DNA of 64,000 nt from Syngnathus acus. Taxonomy: Eukaryota > Chordata > Actinopteri > Syngnathiformes > Syngnathidae. Where the stretch lies: assembly GCF_901709675.1 (NCBI RefSeq), contig NC_051089.1:3572476-3636475 (forward strand), read 5' to 3'. The notes beneath the pieces were generated by a model. It was not told the DNA's origin, made no database searches, and was given only the letters and a program-made list of their open reading frames with translations. Numbering within the stretch: position 1 is the stretch's first letter; every line of letters starts with the position of its first letter. Of this stretch, positions 13,811-26,143 are shown in pieces. Position numbers and translations under genes: made by a program.

Positions 13811-14401
13811 TGCCAGCCACAAACTGCATGCAGTTGTTCTTGCGAAGAAGCGCGCCGAGGTACACCTTCCAGGAATTCTCTTGAAGCTGTGCCATCACAA
13901 CCGAGGTTTGTTGTTACAGCCGCATTCTTTCAATCCCCCCCCCCCCGCCCCTATTATTTGATCATGTATCCGCTCCTCGGTTGCGCTGATCACGGAGTAG
14001 AGCTTCTCCACGCTTTCTTCCTGCTAACTTCGTGTATTACATTTGCATGTTTTGTTGTCATGGTGTCCGTCACCTGCTCTTGTATTTAAGTCCTGTCCAC
14101 AGTGGCGGTTCTTCACTGAATTCCTCCCTTGGACGAGACTATTTCCGAACCTTCATACTTCATTCATGTCAATATAATGTAAGGAATAATAAATCATAAA
14201 TATTAATGTCATAAATGACACTCTGTTTTTCAAGGAAGAAGAAACGATTAGCTCCTTGCCACAAATTCTATGCTTGACACAAAAAAAAAAAACTGTTGTC
14301 ACAAAATATGCACTAGCAAATGTTTATCGATGAAACTAGCTTCAGATATGAACATCTCGCTAGCTGATTACGGGCCAACATTAACCCAAGGAAAATAAGT
14401 A

Positions 14402-14805
14402 CTGTATTTTCCGGACTATAAGGCGCACCTAAAAACCTCAAATTTTCTCAAAAGCCGCCTTATAGTCCGGTGCGCCTTATATATGGACCAAATTCCTAAA
14501 TTTAAACTGTCTCGAAGCATTGTGTCATGAAATCAATCATAAGTGGCCCGCTGAAGACTATGAATCATGAATCAAAAAGACTATGGATCATTATTTTGTG
14601 TTTATAAAGTAATTTGTTGCGCCTGAAGTTGAAATAAAAAAGCTAAAATGGAGAATGATTTGATTTGGACTAAAAATCTGACATGATGCATTAATGGTGC
14701 GCCTTGTAGTCCGGTGCGCCTCATATAAGGACAAAGTCTTAAAATGGGCCATTCATTGAAGGTGCGCCTTATAGTCCAGTGCGCCTTATAGTACGGAAAA
14801 TACGG
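14402..14805. mobile_element. MITE (TA target, about 28-bp terminal inverted repeats)
   Basis: The left end starts CTGTATTTTCCGGACTATAA (14402). The right end, read on the minus strand, starts CCGTATTTTCCGTACTATAA (14805). The ends match at about 26 of 28 positions, both flanked by TA (14400-14401 and 14806-14807), as in Tc1/mariner-type insertions. Extra internal copies of the end word (tagtccggtgcgcc) sit near 14464 and 14707. The 404-bp element has no ORF and must depend on a transposase elsewhere. Superfamily is inferred from the TA duplication only. Confidence 0.8.
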
Positions 14806-15736
14806 TAGGCCTAATAACGAAACTTGTAACAGTTGTTGTAAAGCACAATCTTATAATCTTAAAATTATGTAATTAGTGCCGCCCCTCACGTGACATTAAA
14901 ATAAAATGCCTGCCTGGGCCATGTTGCCCGTGCCAAGAACTACCAATGTACATGTGTAACTCCCTGTCGGATCGTCATGTTTATCTTGTTTATCCTGTTT
15001 TCACTCCGCCTGCATTTTCCCCACGTCTAGTTCCCGTTTCTGCTGCCCGTCCATTGTTGTGTTCCACTGCCTGTGTTTGATCTCCTCATCCCCGTCCTCT
15101 ACCACCCTTTCCTCATCAATAAAGCCCGGTCCAAGCTGCACATGGTCACCCTGCTCCATTCCGCACGTTTTGTAACCTCCCCAACTCAAATATGGGAAGT
15201 CATCCCCTCTCAGAAAACCTGCGGTAGCTCTCACCGGCTCCACCCTTGCAGACTGTTTCACATCAGCCGGAGCTCATTCCAGATCTTGCAGGCAAGCAGT
15301 GGACATACTCCGAGAGCCGCTGGTATGTACAACCTTCAATAGCTAAATGTGGAAAATTGCTTTTATCCTTTTATTGTTTTTTTTTGCTGGGGGGGTGCTT
15401 ATATTGTTTGTAATATATTGTTTTGTTTTTACCGCTAACATGAGCACGTTAGTTCCAGAGTGCTTTGTAGTTTTATGACATGCCGGAATTTTTTTTTTCT
15501 TCTTCAACAGTTGGCAAAAAGTCTCATGGAACTTAATTGCAATACAGGAAATGTTCTCCCTTCTACATTTCATACCATCCTCGTTTCTCTCCTTGCATCC
15601 TTCCTTCCCCCCTCTTTTTCCCTCCTTTTTTTTGCCTTCCTTCTGTAGATAATTTTAAAGTATATCAAGGCCCACATTGTATATTTTACACTAAACACAT
15701 CCGCTTTTGCTTCTAAAGTTTGGGATGCTTATCAAG

Positions 15737-15935
15737 GCTCCTCTGTGGAGTTGGCGTGTTCCTCCCATTTTCTCCAGATATGCATGTCAGGTTCATTGAA
15801 AACTCAAAATTGTTTAAAGTGCGATGTCGGAATGTGCCTTGTGATTAGCTGGCTAAACTTTGCCTCTTGCCCAAAGCCTGCTGGGATGGACTCCAGCTCA
15901 CCTTCTTGACAGGCGCTTTAGAAAATGAATGAACA
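15737..15935. repeat. decayed copy of a widespread teleost interspersed repeat
   Basis: Contains degraded versions of words common in many fish genomes: ctgtggagttggcgtgttc, tcccattttctccag, gattagctggctaa, ctgggatggactccagctca, and a final gaaaatgaatgaac. A second fragment is at about 49290-49410. Family name not assigned. Confidence 0.55.
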
Positions 15936-18094
15936 TACTGTGGAAATATGGAAAGACTACGACCTGAAACATTGCCAGTAAAGTTAATGTAATGCTCATG
16001 ACGGCCAAAATCAAAGCTAAGCTAACTCAAAATGTTTTGAGATTTCATAACGCTTTGCAAACTCATGACCTCACTGTAAATGCAAATACAGTTAATAAGT
16101 TCATTAAACGTGCTCATCTATTATGAATGCACCTACAAAATAGTCTGAAAAAATACATTACCTGAAAAAACATTTTGATTGGAAGCCGATATTAAATAAA
16201 AATAAATAAATTTGATCAATAGGCCGTTTTGGTTCCGTTAGCTTTCTAAGAAGCCAGTTTTCGAAAATCTAGTGGGCTCGTCTACCATGAGTAAAGTAAC
16301 AACAAAAATGAGGGAAAAAATGGTACTCCTTATCCCAATTGGATCCGACATGCTTAAAACCTCCCACGTTATTGGAAGCCTTTGTACGGTAGAAGCATGT
16401 ATTCCAGATGTCGAGAATAGCTTTGGGATGCGTCAAGTTTTCACCACAGAGGTCTCCGAAATTTCCTTCATGTTCTCTGCAGGAAGGCGCTTATAAAACG
16501 AGGTGTTCCGAAATAAAGGTCAAAATGAATTCGACTCAATGTGCTGCGCTCATTTGATGTTTTATGAGGTCCACGTAGCATTATTCGTGAAACAAGAGTC
16601 GTTCAATCCTTTTTGCTTCATTGTTTATTGTCTAAAAACAACATGTTTTCCTTGGACTTAACGTAAAGAAATGATTTCCCGACCTTTTCAACCCCCACGC
16701 AACTTTAGCGACTTCCTGACAGAGTCGTCACACCCTCTCCTCCTAAATATTATTTCCACTTTTGAAGACAGACGCAACAATAGGAACAACCAGAGAGAGA
16801 GTTGGCGAACCATCCTAAAACCACATGTTGGAATATTTTAAATTATGTGAATACATTGCGTAAATGACATTTTGTATGATTGGCAGTCATAACTGAATCT
16901 AAACAAGCAATCATTAGAAAATATTATGCAGTGATGACTGGAACAAGAAAAAAAGATTAAGTGGCCTTTTATCACAGTTTAATCAAAATCAGGTGAAGGA
17001 AGCTCTTGTTTAGTTTCAACTTTTCTTTTTTTTTTTTAAAACAACTTTCCAGTATTTCCCCACAGCTCATAAGCCTTCTCCCGCCAGAATTGCGGTGGTA
17101 AATGTTGCCTAGTCATCTGCGGTAATCTGATTTGTGGACTTGTGACTTTGTGTCAGCAAAAATCCACTTTTTGTTTTCTGGCAATTGAAGTCAATAAATA
17201 AACTTGCCTTGCGTATCAAACAAATATGTTTCTATGGATAAAAAACATATTGTATTATGTGCATGCAGTCGGTCGGCCCCTGGGAATTTGTTTTACGCAT
17301 TTCACTGACTGCTAACTGGTGCACAGTGTGAACATGACATCAGGCTGGATGTTGCCAGGGAAACATCTGCACATAGTCACGCTGCAGGCAAATGAAACAA
17401 AACACAGTCACGTATGACAAATCCAAATATGTGTAATTACATAGTAGGCTACTCCAATATGGCCCACATTGCTTCGTTTCTGTTAATAAGCAGGCTTCGC
17501 TATAGCACCCAACTTTTCCTGTATAAAGTAGCTCTTGGGTTTGTATTTAATGACTGAATCAAATCTGCTTACAGTTTAAAAATCTAAAACGGTGTCAAAT
17601 GAAAAACCTTACACAATACCATCATCAAAAATACATTTATTGATAGTAAACTGTGACACCCAACAAGATGCCAATCAGGCAAATCATTTCTGAAATAAAT
17701 TAAGCTTAGAGTCTCAAGTCAAGCTAATAAGCACAAAAATAAAAAAATATATTAAATTTTAATATTTTGCTATGTGTCTGTCACAAACTTTGGTTTCTAG
17801 TTTTCTTTTTGAATACCATGGTTTTCACTGTTGGGTTTCTTCTTTCTCTTATTGTCTACAGGTAAATAACTGCCTGGTACTCTATTACCACCTAGTGGCC
17901 GAAAGTAATTGAACAGATTAACAAAGGCAGCTTTGGTGTACAGTCGGAAAACAGTTTTCAGAAAAAGTGCTTATGCATTAGTTGCGTAACGCACCATAAA
18001 GCAACATTTTGACCTCCACGCGCTGAGCCCTTTTAGACTCTGTAATACCATTTTTAGTTGACAGCAAGTAACAAAATGGCCGCCCCCTATGAAG

Positions 18095-18103
18095 TATAAA
18101 AAG
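18095..18103 (+). promoter_or_regulatory. TATA box of anpep
   Basis: TATAAAAAG at 18095, about 150 bp upstream of the chosen ATG. It predicts transcription starting near 18125 and a 5' UTR of about 120 nt. The upstream ATG at 18169 is followed almost at once by a stop, so it is only a mini-uORF. Confidence 0.6.
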
Positions 18104-18246
18104 AAGTACATTTTTCTGCTTACTTCAAATTCCACAAACACATCTTTCCATCATCCTCACAGGTATTATGAACCCACCTTGAACTCAAGAACGCCGTTAC
18201 TAAATTGAAACAAAGCCTCACACGTCCATTGACGTCCTTCCTGGTC

Positions 18247-21200
18247 ATGGGGAAGGTCTACTACATCAGTAAGAACGTGGGACTTGGACTACTCGTGTTA
18301 GCTATCAGCGCTCTGGTGATCATTTTAGCTCTGTCTATCGCCTACGACAAGGAGAAGGCCAAGAATCGAAAGGCCGAAGACCAAGCGGCGGTCAACACCG
18401 ACACCCCCAATCCAACCCCCGTAGGGTCAAAAGATCCGTGGGACCAGTACAGACTTCCTTCCGCCCTGGTCCCTACCACCTACAATGTGACGCTGTGGCC
18501 TCGACTGAAACCCGACGCAAACGGCCTCTACGTCTTCACGGGACTCTCGGATGTGGTCTTCACCTGCATCCAGGCTACAGACCTGGTCGTCATCCACGCC
18601 AGCAAGCTCAACTTCACCACCTTCAATGGGCACCACGCCTCGCTGCGCGACCTATCAGGCGCCTGGATGCCGGCCATCCGGAAGTCTTGGTTGGTGGCAG
18701 AGACAGAGTACCTGGTCCTGGAACTCAGCGGCAGACTCACCAAAGGGGCATTCTACGTCTTGCACACCGAGTTCCAGGGAGACTTGTCAGACAGCCTAGA
18801 AGGATTCTACAGGAGCGAATACGTGGAGGACGGCGTGAAGAAGTAAGTTTTCCGAACTAGACTTTTGCAGGATTGGTTCAGTATCAGAACTGAATTCCAT
18901 TACTTTTTCCAGAGTGGTCGCTACTTCTCAGATGCAAGCCACGTATGCCCGCAAAGCCTTCCCGTGCTTCGATGAACCCGCCATGAAAGCCGTCTTCAAC
19001 GTCACCATCATCCATGACCGGGACAAAGCGGCTCTGTCCAACGCCCGAGAATTAGGTTTGAAAATAGCTTTCCCTAAAACGGCAAACTACACCTGCAGAG
19101 CAGTTTGTGAGTCCGCTTGGGGAAACACCAGTAAATTAGTCTGACTGTTCCCCGCAGACGCCAGGAATGAGGTCATGGATGGCGCCGAGGTCCGAATTAC
19201 AAGGTTCGAGCCCACAGCAAAGATGTCCACCTATCTGCTGGCCTTTATTGTCAGCGACTTCTCCTACATTGGGTCTACCCAAGAAAATGGCGTACAGGTA
19301 AGGACTTTGACTTTTTAAAAAAAAAAATGAAGCGCTGATTCAAATGTACAGTTCTGTATAAATGATGTCAGGTGCGGGTATGGGCTCGAACAAAGGCCAT
19401 TGACGACGGACATGGAGACTATGCTCTCAGCGTGACTGGGCAAATTCTTCAGTTCTATGAAAACTACTACAACACAGCCTACCCGCTTCCCAAGTCGGGT
19501 AAGACGTTTTTCACAAATATGTATTCAATCCTGTAAAAGAGTCCTTTCAGAGACATAAACAGAGTAATTGACACAGCAGTGTCGACATTTAATGCAACCT
19601 GTTCTTACCTTAGCAGCCATTTTGTGTCAACCGTTATCGTGCCGCCATTTTGTGCTGACCCGGCGCAGGGGTTCTTTGTCTGAATGTTCTGTTCCTTTCC
19701 AGATCAGGTGGCTTTGCCTGACTTCCACGCCGGTGCCATGGAGAACTGGGGCCTGATCACCTACAGGGAGACGGCTCTACTCTACGACCCGGAGAAATCG
19801 TCGCCGGGGAACAAACAACGAGTGGCCTCCGTCATCGCACACGAGCTGGCGCACATGGTCGGCCATCTTGTCCTTTATAGCGGTGGTTCTCAAACTTGGT
19901 TCGCTGGACGCACAAGGGGGTCAGCAAATTAATCAGTGATTGTCGGATCATTTCGGGGGGAAAAAAGTGAATCAGTTAGTGCGCACCTAGCTAGGCATTA
20001 AGCTAATTCAAAGCTGTAATATTGTTGATTAGGGGTTCCTCCCATCCTGTATTCTTTAGTGGTTCGGCAACCTGGTGACCATGCGCTGGTGGAACGATCT
20101 GTGGCTCAATGAGGGCTTCGCGTCATATGTGGAGTACCTGGGAGCGGACTATGCCGAGCCATCGTGGAACATTGTAAGAGAAACCAAATTAGAAGCACAG
20201 ATAAGACAACCAATCACGGCTCATCTTCCAAAATTGAAATTTCTCAGTTTGAAACGAAATATGATTCTGTCATAGAAAGACCAAATGGTTCTGGATGACG
20301 TCCTGCGGGTGTTCAGTCTGGACGCCCTGGCCACCTCTCATCCGCTTTCCTGGAAAGAAGACGAGGTGAACACACCCGCTCAGATCGGCGGGATTTTCAA
20401 CACCATCTCCTACAGCAAGGTGGGCACTCAATAAATCTACAGTTTTTAGTAAATGCTTTTTTTTTTTTCTCAACTGACCTGATCTCAACCTTTAGGGGGC
20501 GGCGGTGCTCAGGATGCTGTCCGGGTTTTTGGGTGAACCGGTGTTTACCAAGGGACTCAGTGTGAGTATCATTACAAAATGGCTACTGCGTCTCCATGGA
20601 ATTGCCATGACGTTGCCTTCTCTCTAGTCTTACCTCAACGCGTTCGCCTTCAAATCCACCGTGTACAATGACTTGTGGGAACACCTCCAAAAGGTTGGTA
20701 AGACCACTTTAGTTATCTCTCAATTCAGTCCAGCTTTCTTCTTACCGCTCCCTTGTTTTCCAGGCGGTGGAGGACACCCCAGGCTTGCGTATCCCACACA
20801 CGGTCCACGACATCATGAACCGCTGGATTCTCCAGATGGGCTTCCCAGTGGTAACCATCGACACCAAGACCGGACGTGTCACCCAGAAGCACTTCCTGTT
20901 GGATCCAGAATCGGTGGTGGACAGGCCCTCACAGTTCAAGTTGGGTTATACTATTTCTTGTCAGCCTTAGAACATTGTTGTAAAATGGTTGTGTTTCCCA
21001 GTTATAGGTGGTTTGTGCCCATTAAATGGATGAAGACAGGTGTTGAGCAGCAACAGTACTGGCTTCTCCACGAGACCGGTATCTCCGGGTTCTCACGCCC
21101 ATCCTCTTGTTTTTTGTTGCACCCCCGGCCCCATCCATCCATCCATTATCTGATCCTCCCGTGCATCTTTCACCAGACAGCAACCCTCAAATGAGCGCCT

Positions 21201-23301
21201 CGGGATCCAACTGGGTGCTGGCCAACACCAACATGTCAGGGTACTTCAGGATCAACTACGACACGGACAACTGGAATCGCCTAATCGCCGTCCTGGAAGC
21301 AAACCACCTGGTGGGTGCGGTGTCTTAGTTTTGTGTTTTAGTATTATAATCACAGTTTCCTGCAGCAGTCCTTAGTCTCGATAATTAATAAAACGATTGC
21401 ACAGCTCGAAATGACATAAAACACAACACATGCTAATGTTAGCTTACCCTGCTAAACTGACCATAGCTGCACGTTTTGGTCATCTTTCCTCAATCTAAAA
21501 TCACGATGTACTCATGATTCCTAACGCTGTCTCATTCTTCTCCCAGAACATTCCAATCATAAATCGAGCTCAGATCATTGACGACGCCTTCAACCTGGCA
21601 CAGTAACAAAAGCATCTACTGTCTAGTTATCAGTAATTATGATTATCACAGTATAAAATTGTAAAAAAACATATAAACTGTATATGTTTTGAATGTGAAT
21701 GTCATTTTAGAGCCAAAATGGTAAACGTTACACTGGCCTTGAGTACTACCAAGTACTTGTCCAAGGAGACGGAATACATCCCGTGGCAGTCCGCGTTGGG
21801 GAACCTCTACTTCTATTTCCTCATGTTCGAACGCACCGAAGTCTACGGACCCTTACAGGTTAAAAAAATACACACTCGTCAATGTTAGTTGATAATTAGA
21901 GACAGAAGGGCAACTCTGTAAAGTGTTTAGTTGCAGCAGTAGATAACTGAAGCTCATTGTTAAGCTAGCTAGCAAGCTAGCTCATATAGCGGAAGTTGCT
22001 TTATGTTTACAACATCAAGTTCTGAATGCACATGAATTGTTGTTTTGAACGCAGGCGTACACCAGGAAGCTCATCCAACCTCTTTTTGGATATTTTGCGA
22101 GGATTACGAACAATTGGACGACAGTACCTGAAAGAATTACCGACCAGTAAGAGAAAACAGAAAATAATTTGTGTGAAACTCTTTTCTTTTAATCTGATTT
22201 AACATAATTTTATTTAATTTATTGAGTTTGATTTAATTCAAAGACCTCTTCTGCTCGGTCAGGTACAATCAGAGGAACGCCATTGCGATGGCTTGCGTGG
22301 TGGGCATGCCGGCCTGCAGGGACCTCATCAGAAGTTGGTTCAAACGCTGGATGGAGGACCCGGAACAAAACGTGTACGCTTCAATCATACACTTGACACG
22401 ATATCCGTGCAACTGCTGGCCTTTTTTCAAATTCGGTACTGTGTATGGAGCAGGATTCATCCCAACTTGAAAGGCTCCATGTATTGTCTTGGCGTGGAAC
22501 TGGGTGGGGCGGATGAGTGGGACTTTGTCTGGAGGATGCTCGAGAACGCCACGCTGGCGTCCGAAGCCTCCAGGCTCAGGTCGGCCTTGTCTTGCACCAA
22601 AGTGCCCTGGCTGCTCAACAGGTACTTTTCATGGGAAGAAGAAGAAGAAGAAGCACCCGACTTTCCAATAATACTGCTCTTTTGTTTGGTCAGATATCTG
22701 GAGTACACTTTGGACCCGACAAAGATCCGCAAGCAGGATGCCACGTCCACCATCACGAGTGTGGCTAACAACGTGGTGGGAATGCCTCTAGCCTGGAATT
22801 TTGTCAGAGCACATTGGAAGCACCTTTTCCAAGAGTAAGTGCATTGCCTTGGCTTCACACGTTCACTTTCTACACGTTTCAGAATTTTGACCTTTTTGTT
22901 TTTAGATACGGAAAAGGATCGTTTGGCTTCTCCTCGCTCATCCGCGGAATCACCATGCGCTTCTCCACAGAGTTTGAGCTGAAGGAGGTACGCTGAAAAG
23001 TACTCCAAGTACAGATACTTGTGCAAAAAAAAAACAAAAAAAAAAACTGGTAGAAGTATCTTACTAACTGATAAGGTTACGAATTGGCTATACATATGCT
23101 AGCCACAAGAGGGCAGCAAAGTAATGTTTTTTTCATATTTCTTCACAGCTAAAGAGATTCCAAGAGGACAATAAGGAGATAGGCTTTGGCTCAGGCACCC
23201 TGGCACTGGAGCAGGCCATGGAGAGGACGTCTGCCCAGATTAAATGGGTGACAGAGAACAAAGGCCTAATTCTGGACTGGTTCTCTGCGGAAACAGTGTG
23301 A
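18247..23301 (+). CDS. anpep: aminopeptidase N (CD13), M1 zinc metallopeptidase
   Basis: Type II membrane ectoenzyme that removes N-terminal residues from peptides. Exons: 18247-18842, 18913-19055, 19158-19297, 19372-19498, 19703-19857, 20060-20173, 20276-20419, 20496-20561, 20628-20693, 20764-20939, 21002-21078, 21177-21310, 21547-21602, 21711-21858, 22055-22146, 22263-22373, 22454-22621, 22694-22834, 22906-22987, 23149-23301. All phases join: 962 aa, near the mammalian 967. Residues 1-10 cytosolic ([10 protein letters not shown]), about 12-32 the membrane anchor, GAMEN at 346-350, HELAH at 382-386 with third zinc ligand Glu405 in WLNEGFASY, and transition-state Tyr471 in ISYSK. The residue after HELAH is Met387 instead of the usual Gln, and that exon has a weak donor (GTCGGC). 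An in-frame upstream ATG (18205) would add 14 residues; the MGK start matches the family. No stops or frameshifts. Confidence 0.96.
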
Positions 23302-23900
23302 AAGGGGGCGGGTGGGGTGTCAGGAATCATCTTAATAAGCTTTATCTCTGCACTGTGTTGTTAAAGCACGCAGCCATTTTGTCTGTGTGTGTGCTTAAAA
23401 TGACCGCTTTCTAGGAGGTTAGAACAGCTCTTGGTGCAAACACATCCATTATGATGCCAAAAATGCATCTAAAAGTCTCTTGATAATATTGTGCAATTTT
23501 TTTTTAATCCATGGTCTAGTATTTAGAAAAGTGAAAAAGCAAGAATATTACAGAGTAGGCCTAATAATGTTTTTTTTTTTTTTTTTTTTTTTAAATATTG
23601 GATAACTGCACACTGTGGCAATATGGTGATACTACAGTCTGTATACGCTCTTAAAATTGCTAGGTCAAAAACAACCCAATGTGGGTGGAAAATTGGGCCG
23701 ACCGTTTTGCACAACACAACACATTTTGTATGTAAAAAAAGCAACAACAAAATTATTTTTTAAACAACCTAAAGTTGGGTCAAACTGACCTAATTTTCTG
23801 GGTCAGTCCTATTTTAATACAGCATCTCAAAAGTTTTTATTTTTTTTACTCCAGTAATACATTTTGTCCGTTTTTCAATAAAGTGCCTAAAAAAGTAATG
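23302..23900 (+). other. anpep 3' UTR
   Basis: About 580 nt to AATAAA at 23877-23882. Includes a 20+ nt poly-T run at about 23571-23592 and a short repeat-like block with partly inverted ends (aggtcaaaaacaaccca at 23662, tgggtcaaactgacct at 23776). From 23900 to 24425 nothing else is seen before the converging mesp gene. Confidence 0.55.
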
Positions 23901-24438
23901 ACACAGAGCACATCATTTTGGAGTCTGAAATTTCCCACCTTTTACGAACGCAGCATTGCTTTTTATGGACTTTGTTGATGTATAGAAGCTTTTCTGATGA
24001 AATTTGATTGTAGCAAATATTTTTATTTTGGTGAGACCTGATTCTTCATGACAGTGGCAACTCTTTTCGTCGTGTGTGCCGCTTAAGGGTCCTGGACTTT
24101 GGGTAAAAAATGTTGATCAGGGCCTGGAAGAGGTGTCGTCCTCAGCTGTTGCTTCCCCTCCGGCCCCCCTCAGCAGGGGTCTTTCCTTAAAGACTTTAGC
24201 GCTGCCATGCTCCCTATTTAGCGCCTCCATGTGCTCTGTTTGTCCTAGGAAGTCTGCAGAGAGGTGCCATCAAATTAAAGCCCTCCACAACCACACATAA
24301 CAGCAACACACTTGGCCAAATTCGACTATTTTCCGGCTTATTTTGTGCGTCATATTTAATAAAAGAAAAATGAAAGTGTTTTATGAACAAATGATTTTGT
24401 GAACAGCGAATCACACACGTCAGTAGTGATAAATATAG

Positions 24439-24444
24439 TTTATT
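24439..24444 (-). terminator. polyadenylation signal of the first mesp gene
   Basis: AATAAA on the minus strand (TTTATT on plus), 125 bp beyond the stop codon of the mesp gene at 24569. Confidence 0.5.
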
Positions 24445-24568
24445 CCCCAATGTAAATAATCAATAAATATACATATATACGTATAAAAAAATGATATTTT
24501 GTTGCAAAAAACAAAAGAGTCAAGTTCATTGTTGCAATGAAAGTAGTCGCCTTGTTTCTCAGTCAGCA

Positions 24569-25919
24569 TTATCCTGAGAAGTCATGAAGCTGTTGCTGCG
24601 GCAACCAGTATTGCTGAGCGTCAAAGGACACGTCGCTTGGAAACTGACAAGACAGAAGAGAAAAGACGTTAGTTACATTCATCAAATAAAATAGTATTGC
24701 CCTTTGGACAATTGTTCGAACATATTTTTTTGTGTTTACCAATGAAGAAAATGGGCTCTTCAAAAGTAAGATCCCCAAAAAAATTATACTCTTCATACAA
24801 AAAGCTACAGAATTCCTAATAAATAAATAAATGTTGAGAATTCAACCTTATATTATTTCCAATTTATTTAACAATAACAAATTTTACTTTAATACTTAAA
24901 AGTACTAGAGCACTTTTTTTAGCATTAAGTTTGAGTAAAAAAAACTACTAATATAATAAAAGCCTTTTATTTAGGGTTAGAAAAAATATTTGACAATGTA
25001 TGTAAATTGCCAGAAATTCGCCTATGCTAGTTTTCTGTCTAATGGACCTTTCGGAAGAAAATTTGATTCAACACCTACTCCTAAAATACAATAAAATATG
25101 GTATGAGCACATTATTTACATATTTCACAATATATAAAAAAAAATAGAAGTCAAGCCCCAAAACAATGTCAGTTCTTTCATCCTGTTGTACAAAATTCTA
25201 TACAGTATATTGAACTGATTAGCTGGTACATCTTTTGCCATACTACTACTAAAATACGCCCAATTCATCCTGATTTCAGCTGAGAGTATGTTATAATATT
25301 TAACACGGGTTAACAATTCCAAAACCACACAGAGACTTTTTCACTGAGGTGTACATACTTGGCAGCCATATTGCGGTGTGAACATCTGGTTGGCGGCAGC
25401 CTGCTCGCATGATGCTTCTTGGTGACCCAGAAACTGGTTGAGGGTCTGCGGTGGTTCCGCCTGGCCCAAGGGTCTCCTCTCCTGCTCCAGGGCCTCCTCG
25501 TTGAGTCCCAGCTGGGCTGACAGAAAGGCGATGTAGCGGGTGGCCAGGCGGAGGGTCTCGATCTTGGTGAGGGTTTGGCCCTGCGGCGCCGCCGAGGCCG
25601 GCAGGTAGGACCTCAGGTGGTGCAGCGCCTTGGTCAGGTCCCTCATCCGCAGCTTCTCCCGTTCGCTGGCCGTCTGGCGTTTCTTTCCCGGGTATCTGGA
25701 TCGGGACTTCTTGGCAGGAGTTGGAGCAGGAGGACTTAAGAAGAAGGAGTCCAAGGCATCCACCAAGTTGGAGTCCTCGGAGGAGGTGGGGGACAGACCC
25801 GCGCTGAAGTAGCCGGGGTCCGAGGCCAAATCGTACAGCGGGTAGGACTTCTCCAGGAGAGACTCCAGGGAGAAGTTCTGGTTCTGGTGGAGCTGGAATG
25901 AAGTCTCCATGTCTGACAT
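24569..25919 (-). CDS. mesp: mesoderm posterior bHLH transcription factor (mesp copy 1)
   Basis: bHLH transcription factor acting in the nucleus in presomitic and cardiac mesoderm. Two exons: 25359-25919 (187 codons, phase 0, donor GTATGT) and 24569-24643 (24 codons plus stop), total 211 aa. bHLH at about residues 80-137: KKRQTASEREKLRMR basic region, then LTKALHHLRSYLP, loop, and LTKIETLRLATRYIAFLSAQ. The N-terminal third is Ser/Pro/acidic, as in Mesp activators. The C-terminus is FPSDVSFDAQQYWLPQQQ. The start MSDMETS (25919) is the first plausible Met after the TATA-like CATATATG at 25988-25995; the longer upstream reading has no support. Fish usually carry adjacent mespa and mespb; which type this is, I cannot say. 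A 714-bp intron splits off the C-terminus, as in the second copy. Confidence 0.92.
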
Positions 25920-25987
25920 TTTCAGGAGAAGCAATGTGCTGTGCTGCAAAAATGGAGCTATTGTGAGGACAGACGGAAGCGCCGCTC

Positions 25988-25995
25988 CATATATG
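25988..25995 (-). promoter_or_regulatory. TATA-like box of mesp copy 1
   Basis: CATATATG about 70 bp upstream of the start codon on the minus strand; reads nearly the same on both strands. Confidence 0.45.
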
Positions 25996-26002
25996 TGGCG
26001 GA

Positions 26003-26143
26003 AGGTGCGAGGTTGCACCTTCCGAGGGGCTTCGAGAGAAGGCCTCGCACCTCGGCCGGGCGGTCCCATGGGAAAGGTTCCAGCTCCTGGGATGAGGTGC
26101 GAGCAGGCAGCATCATAAAATAGGATGCCATGCATTCGCACCT
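26003..26143. promoter_or_regulatory. cluster of five T-box-like half-sites in the proximal promoter of mesp copy 1
   Basis: AGGTGCGA occurs four times within 141 bp, in both orientations: 26003-26010 (+), 26045-26052 (-), 26095-26102 (+), 26136-26143 (-). A variant AGGTGCAA is at 26013-26020 (-). The T-box consensus is AGGTGTGA, and Tbx6 is the known direct activator of Mesp2 in mouse. That these sites bind a Tbx protein is inferred. Confidence 0.6.

Larger units (their letters stand above)
13811..18090. other. intergenic between ap3s2 and anpep
   Basis: No gene recognised. Holds a TA-flanked MITE (14402-14805), a decayed interspersed repeat (about 15737-15935), and a poly-C run near 13937. 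A 74-aa ORF at 16272-16496 has no family features and is not called. Confidence 0.6.

Noticed and set aside
16272-16496. 74-aa ORF between ap3s2 and anpep, followed by an AATAAA
   Set aside because: Low-complexity, no family resemblance, no convincing promoter or splice sites.
18438-18860. 140-aa plus-strand ORF overlapping anpep exon 1
   Set aside because: Out-of-frame shadow of the anpep coding exon; no family features.
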